Of a stretch of DNA of 64,000 nt, positions 53,283 through 62,335 are shown piece by piece; the stretch's first letter is position 1, and each line of letters begins with the position of its first letter. The notes under the pieces are model-generated. The model was given only the letters and a program-made list of their open reading frames with translations. It was not told where the DNA came from and searched no databases. Origin of the DNA: a bacterium. GTDB taxonomy: Bacteria > Babelota > Babeliae > Babelales > UASB340. The stretch is from assembly GCA_030629005.1 (NCBI GenBank), contig DAOVPV010000004.1:1-64000 (forward strand), in the 5' to 3' direction. The translations under genes were made by a program, and so were the position numbers.

Positions 53283-54137
53283 TTATTTATTTTTTAACTC
53301 AAGAGCTCTTTCTTTTACGTCTCTAAGAAAGTTTTCGAATGTTTCTCGAACTTTTTCGGTTGTATTTTGATAGATGACAATTAACTTATCAAAAAATATC
53401 TCTATTTTATTTTTTTTAATATCTCTAACTTTTTTTATTGGTGTTTTTTCTTCTTCCAAGTCCAAATCTTGTTCTTGCTCATCCTGTTTTGCATCTACGT
53501 CTTTTTCTTCTAAATCAATTTCTTCTTTGTTTATATTTTCATCTTGCTCTACTGTTAAATCTAACAATTCATTAATTGATTTTATTTGATCTTCAATTTT
53601 TTTAAACAAATCATCCAGTTCTTTAACCATCAAATCTTCCATTTTTTGTAAAATAGCTTTTATCGCTTTTAAATTTTCTTCTAATTGTTTTAAGTTTTTA
53701 TTGGTTAAATTAGAATCAATGTTATCTGCAATATTTAAATTTAACTTATTACTCTCTACAGATATCTTTGATGCATTAATATATTCTGTATCAACTTGAG
53801 CAAGCTTTTCTAAGACGACATCTTTCAAAGCTTCAACTCCTGTACACTTTTCTTGAAGACCTTCTATTTTAGTCACTCCTAAAACAAAACTAACTCGCAA
53901 CAACAATTCATCCAAAGGCTGATCCACTCTTCCTTGATAACCTTCATGCACACCATTCTTTTGCTCATCAATCTCTTTCAAAACCGAATTTATTTCACTC
54001 GTTAAACTTTTTTCACTTGCAAAATATGTTTTTAAAAAATCCGGAGCAGCAGAAACATCTTGCTCTTGAGCTAATACAAAACTATTAAAACTAATAATAA
54101 AAAATATCGACGTGAACAATAAAGAAAGTCTCTTCAT
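53283..54137 (-). CDS. Exported coiled-coil protein
   Basis: The 284-residue product has a signal peptide (LSLLFTSIFFIISFNSFVLA) and GGGAAGAA before ATG 54137. The mature part is almost wholly helical. Residues 140-200 give a coiled coil (LKQLEENLKAIKAILQKMED), followed by a strongly acidic stretch of about 30 residues (EEIDLEEKDVDAKQDEQEQD). It ends with a basic helix. It follows, by 29 bp, a gene with similar composition and layout. No known domain is recognised. A periplasmic scaffold or secreted effector are equal guesses, so I assign no function. Confidence 0.72.
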   Translation of the reverse strand: MKRLSLLFTSIFFIISFNSFVLAQEQDVSAAPDFLKTYFASEKSLTSEINSVLKEIDEQKNGVHEGYQGRVDQPLDELLLRVSFVLGVTKIEGLQEKCTGVEALKDVVLEKLAQVDTEYINASKISVESNKLNLNIADNIDSNLTNKNLKQLEENLKAIKAILQKMEDLMVKELDDLFKKIEDQIKSINELLDLTVEQDENINKEEIDLEEKDVDAKQDEQEQDLDLEEEKTPIKKVRDIKKNKIEIFFDKLIVIYQNTTEKVRETFENFLRDVKERALELKNK

Positions 54138-54166
54138 ACATTCTTCCCTTTTTTATTTCAAAAAAT

Positions 54167-55216
54167 TTATGAAAAAATATTATAGATTTTTGCAGTTACA
54201 TTAACAAAAGAAGCATAAGCTTTTTGATACCAAATTTTTGGCCCCATTTTTTTAGCAGTCTCTTTTCTTTTTTGCACTTTTTGCTCTTGTAAAAATTTTT
54301 CTTCTTTTATTTTTTTTATTCTCTCGGCTCTATCTTTTATTATTACACCTTTAGATTCAAGTTCTTGAACTGAAGATGTTACTTTTTCCATCTGCTCTTT
54401 TATAAATTCTAAAAAATTCGAAAAATCTTGGTACAAAGTTTCAGTGATATATTTTTTTATAGCGCGAACCTTTTCAAGACCATCACCCTTTAACTGATAA
54501 AAAATCAATCTAGCTTTTTTATCATCTATGATGCCCCAAATTTTATCAAACATTTCATCAGCTTTTTTAGATTCATCTTGCGCCATACGCGTAAACTCAT
54601 CAACCTTTTTTAGCCTATCCTTTATAGATCTATCAAGATCATTAATAGACTTTATATCCAACTTCAATTGGTCTACACTTTTAATTAAAGACAACACTTG
54701 ATCAAGTAATTCTTCAAGCTCAACCTCTTCTTTACTTGTAACACCAATATCTTTTTGCTGTAAATACTCATTTTTTTGTTTCTGTAAATACTTACTTACA
54801 CTACTAAAAAAAGACGCTACAGATGCCTGTTCAAAACCTTCCTTTTTATAAAACTCATCTAATTGAGAATCTACAGGCAACAAATCTTGTGTATAATTTT
54901 TAGGAAATTCAACAATAGATAAAACAATATCCTGTATTTCTTGATTAATTTTGTAAGCCTCCATTAACCACTTTTTTTTCATTAACCAATTGCCCTGAAC
55001 CCCAATTTGATCTTCAGACAAAGACATATTGTCCAAACCATCAACTTCAGAATCATTTATCGGTTCAACTTCATCAGATTCTTCTTGAACAACTACAGGC
55101 CTGGACAACCCAGAATCTTCCGGTTCATATGAATACTCATCACTATCAAATTCTTGAGATTTCAAACAAATAACGAAAAGCATACAGCAAAGCATTACTA
55201 CTTTATTCATCTTCAT
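54167..55216 (-). CDS. Exported coiled-coil protein, upstream partner
   Basis: The 349-residue product begins with a signal peptide (KVVMLCCMLFVICLKS) and an acidic segment (residues 20-70, EFDSDEYSYEPEDSG). Long helices with coiled-coil character follow from about residue 140 to 320 (VELEELLDQVLSLIKSVDQL). The basic C-terminus ends in a Tyr/Phe-rich segment. AAAGG precedes ATG 55216. Shared size, export signal, composition and 29-bp spacing with the next gene suggest a co-expressed pair, perhaps old paralogs. No function is assigned. Confidence 0.72.
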   Translation of the reverse strand: MKMNKVVMLCCMLFVICLKSQEFDSDEYSYEPEDSGLSRPVVVQEESDEVEPINDSEVDGLDNMSLSEDQIGVQGNWLMKKKWLMEAYKINQEIQDIVLSIVEFPKNYTQDLLPVDSQLDEFYKKEGFEQASVASFFSSVSKYLQKQKNEYLQQKDIGVTSKEEVELEELLDQVLSLIKSVDQLKLDIKSINDLDRSIKDRLKKVDEFTRMAQDESKKADEMFDKIWGIIDDKKARLIFYQLKGDGLEKVRAIKKYITETLYQDFSNFLEFIKEQMEKVTSSVQELESKGVIIKDRAERIKKIKEEKFLQEQKVQKRKETAKKMGPKIWYQKAYASFVNVTAKIYNIFS

Positions 55217-55261
55217 TGAAAAACCTTTTTTTTAGAAACAAATTTCTAGTCCTAAAAGAGG

Positions 55262-55723
55262 TTATAAATTTTTAGAAAGATCTTCAAGTTCTTTAAAAAG
55301 ACTGTTTATTAACTCTTCTGCTTCAGAGGATGTATAACTCCACAAAACTCCCTGATCAACTCGAGTAAGTATCGATCTGTCAGACTTAATATCAATTGTA
55401 TCAATTCTGACAACATTCATTAAAGGATGAACAGAAGAAGGAGCCATTACAACGCCTGCTCGACCTAAAACACTATAAGCCACATTACCTTCGCCCAAAA
55501 AACATAGCATTATTTTTTTTTGCCAAACCATATTTCTATAACCAGTGTGTTCTTTATGAATTGTCAATAAAAGACTTTCATCCCCTTTTGGATAAATGCA
55601 TTGAACCGGAGTCGTATTAGGAACACCCTTTTCTGAAAATGTTGCTAATATACCAACCATGCTTTTACGCTTTAACATATTTACTAAATCTTCTGGTAAC
55701 TTAACGCCTACGTGTTTAGCCAT
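55262..55723 (-). CDS. Pyridoxamine 5'-phosphate oxidase-like flavin/heme-binding protein
   Basis: The 153-residue protein fits the split beta-barrel (FMN-binding) fold: MVGILATFSEKGVPNTTPVQC is the typical first hairpin, followed by LLLTIHKEHTGYRNMVWQKKIMLCFLGEGNVAYSVLGRAGVV. Members bind FMN, F420 or heme, and many are of unknown role. It is too short and lacks the PLP-binding C-terminus of true PdxH. AGGGG lies before ATG 55723. The neighbours (exported coiled-coil proteins and hemW) do not define the pathway. Confidence 0.75.
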   Translation of the reverse strand: MAKHVGVKLPEDLVNMLKRKSMVGILATFSEKGVPNTTPVQCIYPKGDESLLLTIHKEHTGYRNMVWQKKIMLCFLGEGNVAYSVLGRAGVVMAPSSVHPLMNVVRIDTIDIKSDRSILTRVDQGVLWSYTSSEAEELINSLFKELEDLSKNL

Positions 55724-55779
55724 AATACCCCTATAAGTTTTTTACAACAATAAAACGAATAATTCTTTTTTTTAACAAA

Positions 55780-56901
55780 CTAGAATAATTTTAAAATTAT
55801 CTCATTTTCAAGCAAAAAGCCCTTTTTTGTAAGATAAATTCTACCACCATCTTGAAAAATTAAACCTAATTCTTTCAAATTTTCTAAATTACTAAAAAAC
55901 CTCTCTTTTTTCTCATTACTTAAAAAGTATAACATACGACGCAAGTCCCCTCCCTTTTTCATCCTTAAAGTCAACATTAAATATTCCAAAAAAATCTGTT
56001 GCTCGGTCAACACTTCATGTTCAGCAAATTTTAATGGCGATTCGACTTGCATTAAATACTTTTTTATATTTTTTTCATTTATATATCTAATATTTCCATC
56101 AAAGGAACTTGCCCCTAAGCCTAATCCAAGATACGGCTTCCGCTCCCAATATGCCATATTATGCATAGACTCTGCCCCCGGCCTAGAAAAGTTTGATATC
56201 TCGTATTGCATAAAACCATTTTCTTCTAAAAAATCAACCGTACTATTATAAAGGGATGCTATTTTAGCATTTTTTTGTAAAGAAATCATATTTTTTTTTA
56301 CAAGATCAAATAACCTTGTTTTTTTGTACAATGTTAATAAATAAACTGAGATATGTTTTACAGGCCAAGCAACTACTTTATTAAGAGTATTTTGCCAAGT
56401 GGAATCATCAACACCGGGCAATCCCAAAATTAAATCTACAGAAATATTCTCGAAATACTTTTTAGATAAATTAATAGCATTTATAGCCTGCTCAACAGTT
56501 TGTTTTCGACCAACTTGTAACAAAACATTATCGTCTAAAACTTGAATACCAATACTTAATCTATTTATACCCAACTCTTTCCAACAAATTAATTTTTCTT
56601 GCGTAATATCAGCAGGATTTGCCTCTATCGTAAACTCTTTAATCTCAGTTAAGTCAAAAGAACTTTTCAATTCTTTAAAAAACTTTCTTAGCAAATCTAC
56701 AGGCCAAAGAGATGGAGTTCCACCACCAATAAAAATTGTTTTTATCTTAGAATTATTTTTTAAACTTTTAACCTGAGAACATAACGTCGAATTATATTCT
56801 TCTTTTAAAGAGTCTAATTTACAAAAAGATAAAAAGTCACAATAGAAACATTTACTGTTACAAAACGGCCAATGTATATAAAGATATTCAAAGTTGTTCA
56901 A
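55780..56901 (-). CDS. hemW: HemW-type radical SAM protein
   Basis: The 373-residue protein has the radical-SAM cluster CxxxCxxC in HWPFCNSKCFYCDF (about residues 15-28), then IFIGGGTPSLW, TIEANPADIT and SIGIQVLDDNVLLQVGRKQT. A C-terminal HemW domain follows (GLGLGASSFDGNIRYIN). HemW proteins, long annotated as oxygen-independent coproporphyrinogen oxidase, act as heme chaperones. The extra Cys of the HemW motif (CNSKCFYCDF) is present. The start is TTG 56901, since no ATG lies before the conserved YIHWPF and the binding site is weak. It lies 19 bp after serS. Confidence 0.88.
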   Translation of the reverse strand: MNNFEYLYIHWPFCNSKCFYCDFLSFCKLDSLKEEYNSTLCSQVKSLKNNSKIKTIFIGGGTPSLWPVDLLRKFFKELKSSFDLTEIKEFTIEANPADITQEKLICWKELGINRLSIGIQVLDDNVLLQVGRKQTVEQAINAINLSKKYFENISVDLILGLPGVDDSTWQNTLNKVVAWPVKHISVYLLTLYKKTRLFDLVKKNMISLQKNAKIASLYNSTVDFLEENGFMQYEISNFSRPGAESMHNMAYWERKPYLGLGLGASSFDGNIRYINEKNIKKYLMQVESPLKFAEHEVLTEQQIFLEYLMLTLRMKKGGDLRRMLYFLSNEKKERFFSNLENLKELGLIFQDGGRIYLTKKGFLLENEIILKLF

Positions 56902-56919
56902 AATATTTTCTTACTTCTT

Positions 56920-58158
56920 TTACCACAAGTTATTCATTGCATCTTGCAAAACTTTAGGAAAAACAATAGAACCATCTTCTTGTTGATACGTTTCCATTAA
57001 AGCAACTATCAATCTTGGCAACGCCAATGAAGAAGCATTCAATGTATGAACAAGTTCCGGCTTAGAATCCTGATTTTTTCTATATCTAATTTTAGCCCGT
57101 CTTGACTGAAAATCAGTACAATTACTACAAGATGAAACTTCATAGTACTGGTTCTGACCGGGAAGCCATACCTCTATGTCATATGTCTTTGACGATGCAA
57201 AAGAACAATCTTGAGCTGCCAAAAGAGAAACTCTATAATGTAAACCGAGTAACTGCAAAATCTTTTCGGCAGATTTTATCATACGAACTAATTCTTCATT
57301 AGATTCTTCTGGCTGACAAATAGAATAAGTTTCAACTTTCTCAAATTGATGAATCCTAATAAGACCTCTATCTGTTGAACCATAACCGCCAGCCTCTCTT
57401 CTAAAACACCCAGTCCATGCAGCATATCTTTTTGGTAAATCTTGAGAAGAAAGTATCTGATTAGAATGAACATTTGTTAAACAAACCTCTGCTGTTGGTA
57501 TTAAACAAAGGTCATCTTGGGTTTTGTAAAAATCACCCTCAAATTTAGGTAAATTACCAGAGTTTACTAGCGATTGTTCCTTTACCAAATAAGGTGGAAT
57601 TACAGGCTCAAAGCCATGAGAATAATTATTTTTAAGCATCAAATTTGTTAATGCATAAATCAATTTAACCGCATCTTTTTTATAAAAAACAAAATTGGAT
57701 CCAGACATAGCTATTGCTGCATCAAAATCAAACCAATCCAATTTTTCATTTAATTCAACATGGTTTTTAGGCTTAAAGCTAAACTCTTTTTGAGAGCCAA
57801 AGTCCCAAGAAACTTTATTCGATTCCTTATTTCCTTCGGGAACATCCTCTTGAGGAACATTGGGACAAGACAGTAATAAACTTTTAAAATCTACTTCTAG
57901 CCCAGATAAACTTTTTTCTTTTTGCTTTAAAGTTTTACCAATCTCTATCGACTTATCTCTTACCTCTGATGTTATCCCGCCCTTTGCCATCGCAGCAAGC
58001 TCATTTTTTTCTTTTCTTAAAGTTTCAACTTCACTCATTAAAGAACGAACTTGACTATCAAGATCTATCAATTTATCAATTTCAAACTTAGGCTCTTTTT
58101 TTAAAATTAATTTTTTTAATTTTAAAGGCTCTTTTCTCAACAAACTCAAATCTATCAT
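56920..58158 (-). CDS. serS: Seryl-tRNA synthetase
   Basis: The start is ATG 58158 (MIDLSLLRKEP) with GGAG seven bases upstream; the frame extends to 58188 without support. The 412-residue class II enzyme has the N-terminal tRNA-binding coiled-coil (residues of about 30-105), motif 2 in CFRREAGGYGSTDRGLIRIHQFEK and motif 3 in LNASSLALPRLIVALMETYQ. LIPTAEVCLTN and EVSSCSNCTDFQSRRAKIRYR are also diagnostic. The start is only 3 bp from the stop of the upstream membrane-protein gene, whose last codons carry the family B repeat. Confidence 0.95.
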   Translation of the reverse strand: MIDLSLLRKEPLKLKKLILKKEPKFEIDKLIDLDSQVRSLMSEVETLRKEKNELAAMAKGGITSEVRDKSIEIGKTLKQKEKSLSGLEVDFKSLLLSCPNVPQEDVPEGNKESNKVSWDFGSQKEFSFKPKNHVELNEKLDWFDFDAAIAMSGSNFVFYKKDAVKLIYALTNLMLKNNYSHGFEPVIPPYLVKEQSLVNSGNLPKFEGDFYKTQDDLCLIPTAEVCLTNVHSNQILSSQDLPKRYAAWTGCFRREAGGYGSTDRGLIRIHQFEKVETYSICQPEESNEELVRMIKSAEKILQLLGLHYRVSLLAAQDCSFASSKTYDIEVWLPGQNQYYEVSSCSNCTDFQSRRAKIRYRKNQDSKPELVHTLNASSLALPRLIVALMETYQQEDGSIVFPKVLQDAMNNLW

Positions 58159-58160
58159 TT

Positions 58161-59708
58161 TTAAACTCCAGCTAATTCGGAAGAACACACGAGTGTGGAA
58201 ACATTTAATATTATAGAATCATACTCTAGTTTTAAATTTTTAATTTTTTCATAAACTGTTTTAGACTCATCCTTTAACAAATCCACAAGCTTTAATAAAA
58301 CTATCTTTTTTTCACCAGAAATATTTTTAAGTTTACTTTCTAATTTTTCAATAAGGTAAATAAACAAACCTTTGTCATTATAACTAAATGAATCAAAATA
58401 AAAATCTTTATTTTCACCATATTTAAGGAATAATTTATAAAGATCTGCTAAAATCATTTCTAACTTTTGCTCGCCATTACTCATAAAATGGCCTAAAACA
58501 TTTTTAAATATAAAACCCGAAGCAATAACCAATAATGGAATTTTTACAAAATTAAAACTAAAAGCAAACACATCTAAAACATCCAAAAGATTTCTATAAA
58601 GAATAAGATAATGAACTTGTACAATATCAGGAATATTCTTAGCAAAATTAGAAATACCCTCAACGGCACCATCAGTTGCTCCATTTGCAACTCGCCCAAA
58701 ACCTCTACCAATCATCCCCAAAAAACCTCCCGGCTGAATAACTTCAACATCTCCACCACCTAAAGTTCCATCATTAGCTAAAACTTTATCTTTTAAATTT
58801 AATAAATAACCTAACGATGGTCCATCTTCCAATTCTTCATCTGGAACAAAACCTTTTCTCACCAAAGCTCCAACTCCTTGATATAATTGCTCATTTAAAT
58901 AATTTCTATATTTAAATAATTCTAAATTAGAAATAGAATCTACTTTATCAATAACATAATCTTTTATGGCATCTTTATTTTTAAATACCAAATAAGTACC
59001 GGTACCTAAAATTACAGTCCAAAAAGAATACTTTAACCAATTCCGTCTTAAAATATTCTGTTTTTTTAGACCTGCAAATTCATTTTTTGAAAAAGCTTTA
59101 AAATTTAAAAAATTATTTAAGCCCTCTGTAAAGAAGTGGTATTTCTCATCTATAGATTTTTTTACAAACAACTCATAAGATTTATCATAAGAAGTCCTCC
59201 CAGGATAAAAATCCTGATTAAAAAAAGAATGCATGCAAAAAATAAACTTATCCAAAACTTCTCGATAATTAGATACGTTATCTTTAGCAAAACTTATTCC
59301 AGAATTTTTACCAATACTAAAAGTCGAACGTAACTCTTCAACAAATCCAAGATAAGATGAGTTCCGCAATTTTAAATACTCTAATTTTTTTATTTTTTCT
59401 TCAAACTCATCTTTATTGTTTAAAACAATTTTTTCTAATTTATCTTGTCTTGTTGGATTTTTTAAATGTAAATACCAATAATCCAAAAATAAATTAATTT
59501 TATCTAATTCCTGTTTTAGTACAGATCTAAAATTAATCAAAGTTTCTGGAGTTTTTAAAAAAATAGAAACATATTTTAAATTTTCTAAATATAAATCTTC
59601 ACCAGAATTTAATTGAACCAAAAGTTCCGCCTTTGTTACATCAACTAAATCGGCTTTTACATTACAAAAACAGAAAGCAAAAAAAAGTAATAAAAAAAAT
59701 CTTTTCAT
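58161..59708 (-). CDS. Exported membrane protein of unknown function
   Basis: The 515-residue protein has a signal peptide (FFLLLFFAFCFCNVKAD). A helical first half contains coiled-coil-like stretches (ITNF-like runs and EKIKKLEYLKLR). One TM lies near residue 225 (YSFWTVILGTGTYLVF), a Gly-rich section near 330-350 (GGGDVEVIQPGGFLGMIGRG), and a second TM near 405 (VKIPLLVIASGFIFKNVLG). The last 16 residues or so (ILNVSTLVCSSE) come from a family B palindrome at 58176-58215, so the native C-terminus may have been replaced. SerS begins 3 bp downstream. The family is not recognised. Confidence 0.68.
   Translation of the reverse strand: MKRFFLLLFFAFCFCNVKADLVDVTKAELLVQLNSGEDLYLENLKYVSIFLKTPETLINFRSVLKQELDKINLFLDYWYLHLKNPTRQDKLEKIVLNNKDEFEEKIKKLEYLKLRNSSYLGFVEELRSTFSIGKNSGISFAKDNVSNYREVLDKFIFCMHSFFNQDFYPGRTSYDKSYELFVKKSIDEKYHFFTEGLNNFLNFKAFSKNEFAGLKKQNILRRNWLKYSFWTVILGTGTYLVFKNKDAIKDYVIDKVDSISNLELFKYRNYLNEQLYQGVGALVRKGFVPDEELEDGPSLGYLLNLKDKVLANDGTLGGGDVEVIQPGGFLGMIGRGFGRVANGATDGAVEGISNFAKNIPDIVQVHYLILYRNLLDVLDVFAFSFNFVKIPLLVIASGFIFKNVLGHFMSNGEQKLEMILADLYKLFLKYGENKDFYFDSFSYNDKGLFIYLIEKLESKLKNISGEKKIVLLKLVDLLKDESKTVYEKIKNLKLEYDSIILNVSTLVCSSELAGV
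58176..58215 (-). repeat. Palindromic repeat family B, copy 5 (C-terminus of a CDS)
   Basis: TTCGGAAGAACACACGAGTG and TGGAAACATTTAATATT read on the plus strand. The core CACACGAGTGTG is a perfect 5-bp hairpin with a GA loop. It is translated at the end of the membrane protein gene. Confidence 0.75.
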
Positions 59709-59818
59709 ATATTCACCATTATGCTAAAAAATATGATACCCCTAAGTCATTGCCACCCACATAAGTGAACCCGTATTCTAAAATAATTTAAACATTTTTC
59801 AAAAAAGGCCGAAAAACA

Positions 59819-61231
59819 ATGGAAAACGTCATTTTTCGTGAGTACGATATTAGAGGAATTGTTGGTGAAGAATTTACAATCACAGAAAGCTATCTTATTG
59901 CCCAATCAATAGCAACATACTTTAAAAGTCAAAATCAAGCAACTAATACAATAATCGTTGCAAGAGACGGCAGAAACCATTCTCCTGAAATACGTGACAA
60001 TGTCGTTAAAGCCATAACAGATATGGGTATAAACGTTCTAGATATAGGAATATGCCCAACCCCAGTTTTTTACTTTGCCCTTTTTAATACTGATGTAAAA
60101 TCTGGAATTATGATAACAGCATCTCATAATCCATCTGAATATAATGGTATGAAAATATGCCTAGATACAAAATCTGTGTATGGCAAAGAAATTCAAAAAA
60201 TTAGAATAACATGTGAAACAAAAGAGCTTTACACAAATCCAAGCACCAATAAAGGCAACATAACATTTCAAGATATAAATTCCTGGTATATTAACTGGCT
60301 AAGTGAAAATTTCCCACATTTAAAAGGCTCCAATATTGGTGCTGTTGTCGACTGTGGCAATGCTTCTGGCGGAGTAATAATCCCTGAACTTATAAAAAAA
60401 ATGGAATGGAAAAATGTAAAAACAATATACGAAAACTTAGATGGCAACTTTCCAAACCATGAAGCTGACCCAACAAATATAAAAAACATGAAAACCGTAT
60501 CAAATTTATTACAAACAGATACAAAATTAGAATTGGGAATAGGCCTAGATGGTGACTGCGACAGAATGTCACCTATGACAAAATCAGGATATCTTGTACC
60601 AGGAGATCAACTACTAGCAGTATTTGCAAAAAAAACATTACAAGATCACCCGGGTGCAACAATCGTATTCGACATTAAAGCCTCTTCTGCTTTAATAGAA
60701 TTACTCAAAGAATGGGGAGCAAATGATCAAATATGTCCATCTGGCCATTCTCTCATAAAACAAAAACTTTATGATACAAATGCAAAACTAGCAGGAGAAC
60801 TAAGCTGCCACTTTTTCTTTAACGACAAATACTTTGGATACGATGACGGAATTTATTCCATATTAAGATTATTTGAAATAATACAAGAAACAGGACAAAA
60901 TTTAGCTAAACTGATCTCTATATTCCCACAAAAAGAAAGTTCTGCAGAAATTCGCATAGCATGCAAAGAAAAAGACAAAGAAAAGATTGTAGAACATGTT
61001 AAATCTATTTTTGCCTTAAAAGATGGATACAACAATATAACAATAGATGGCCTACGTTCAGAATGTGAAACAGGATGGGGCCTGGTAAGAGCTTCTAATA
61101 CACAACCTGTAATCTGTTTACGATTTGAATCTAATTCTAAAAGCGGTTTAAAAAAAATAAAAACTGAATTTTATGATGCCCTTAAGTCTTGTATGAATCC
61201 AAAAGAATTAAAGGATAAACTTGAATTATAA
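59819..61231 (+). CDS. Phosphomannomutase/phosphoglucomutase
   Basis: The 470-residue alpha-D-phosphohexomutase starts MENVIFREYDIRGIVG, the usual N-terminus of the AlgC/ManB group. The phosphoserine loop is TASHNPSEYNGMK with Ser102. The metal loop is LDGDCDRMSP (about residue 245). The sugar-binding loop GELSCHFFFND and the C-terminal phosphate-binding SNTQP region (VRASNTQPVICLR) are intact. It converts hexose 6-phosphate to 1-phosphate for sugar nucleotide synthesis, fitting glycosyltransferase and LPS genes elsewhere in the window. Its stop overlaps the start of the endonuclease IV gene by 11 bp. Confidence 0.9.
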   Translation: MENVIFREYDIRGIVGEEFTITESYLIAQSIATYFKSQNQATNTIIVARDGRNHSPEIRDNVVKAITDMGINVLDIGICPTPVFYFALFNTDVKSGIMITASHNPSEYNGMKICLDTKSVYGKEIQKIRITCETKELYTNPSTNKGNITFQDINSWYINWLSENFPHLKGSNIGAVVDCGNASGGVIIPELIKKMEWKNVKTIYENLDGNFPNHEADPTNIKNMKTVSNLLQTDTKLELGIGLDGDCDRMSPMTKSGYLVPGDQLLAVFAKKTLQDHPGATIVFDIKASSALIELLKEWGANDQICPSGHSLIKQKLYDTNAKLAGELSCHFFFNDKYFGYDDGIYSILRLFEIIQETGQNLAKLISIFPQKESSAEIRIACKEKDKEKIVEHVKSIFALKDGYNNITIDGLRSECETGWGLVRASNTQPVICLRFESNSKSGLKKIKTEFYDALKSCMNPKELKDKLEL

Positions 61232-62078
61232 AAGAAGTATAGGTTTACACCTAAAACTAGGGAATAGTCTATGTCCTCTTTTAGTTAAAGCACAAAAACA
61301 CAACATCTCATCTTTTCAATTTTTTCTAACAAAGGACAGTGACCATAAATATTTAAAAATAAATCCAACAGATCTTAAAAATTTTTTGCGAATAACAAAA
61401 AATCTAAACCATCTGTATATTCACAATTCCTATTGGATAAATCTCTGCACCGATAAAAGCATCGGCTATCAATCAAGCATAAAGCTATTAAAAAAAGAAA
61501 TAAATCTAGCAAAAAAATTAAAAATTCAAAACTTAGTACTACATCCAGGCACAGCAACTGGTTTTAAATATAATGTTAACGACCCAAAATTTAAAATTAG
61601 AGGCATAGATAATCTCGCTAGAGCTTTAAACATAATTTTAAAACAAGAACGTTTTATAAAAATACTTCTAGAAAATACAGCACATGCAAACAAAACTATT
61701 GGTAGTGATCTCGAAGATTTTACCTTAATAAAAGAAAAGCTAAACCATCCAGAGAAAGTAAACTTCTGTATCGACCTTGCTCATGCCTTTTCTTATGGCT
61801 ACAACATAGAAATAACAAATGACTTCATAAAAACTTTAGAAAAAACAATGGGAATTGAAAATATCAAGTTAATACATCTTAATGATTCTTTAGAAAAAAA
61901 GGATTCTAAAAAAGATAAACACGAATATATTGGACAAGGTTTAATAGGCGAAGAAACACTAAAAAACCTAGTTAAACACCCAAAGTTGAAAGATATACCT
62001 ATAATATTAGAAGTGCCAAATTCACCAGAAAACAGTACTTTTTCTAACTTACAGATTGTAAACAGTTGGATTGAATAA
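61221..62078 (+). CDS. nfo: Endonuclease IV (AP endonuclease family 2)
   Basis: The 285-residue TIM-barrel enzyme repairs abasic sites with three zinc ions. Zinc ligands appear in order: His in LYIHNSYWINL, His in VLHPGTATG, Glu in LLENTA, Asp and His in FCIDLAHAFSYGY, His in LIHLNDS, Asp and His in KDKHEYIGQGLIG and Glu in IILEVP. The start is TTG 61221 with AAGGAT upstream, overlapping the mutase by 11 bp, so translation is coupled. The sequence has the compact bacterial length without extra domains. Confidence 0.9.
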   Translation: MNYKRSIGLHLKLGNSLCPLLVKAQKHNISSFQFFLTKDSDHKYLKINPTDLKNFLRITKNLNHLYIHNSYWINLCTDKSIGYQSSIKLLKKEINLAKKLKIQNLVLHPGTATGFKYNVNDPKFKIRGIDNLARALNIILKQERFIKILLENTAHANKTIGSDLEDFTLIKEKLNHPEKVNFCIDLAHAFSYGYNIEITNDFIKTLEKTMGIENIKLIHLNDSLEKKDSKKDKHEYIGQGLIGEETLKNLVKHPKLKDIPIILEVPNSPENSTFSNLQIVNSWIE

Positions 62079-62335
62079 TTTCAAACAGAATAAAAGATAT
62101 AGTTAATTCAAAAATTAAATTACTACAATTACAAAAATGTATTCTTTGTGTAGAATCATCATTCTTTTATACATCTTTGTTTTCAGGAAGCATTTATTTG
62201 CATCTAAGCTTTTGACGCATTTATATATAAGTTTAAAATGGTAATAACAAAATGTATTTAGCACTAAACAAGAGAGAGCCATTTTTATGAAGAACAATAT
62301 AAATAAAAAGAAAAAATTTATTTGGAGGTTTTAAT

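Noticed and set aside
53092-53370. Plus-strand frame over the tRNA-Leu(AAG) gene.
   Set aside because: It is the reverse strand of a tRNA and of the 3' end of a coiled-coil gene, a common false ORF.
62287-62334. Fifteen-codon frame just before the exported protein at 62336, as a possible leader peptide.
   Set aside because: It has no clear ribosome binding site and no hairpin, and it covers the binding site of the next gene by chance-level A/T codons.
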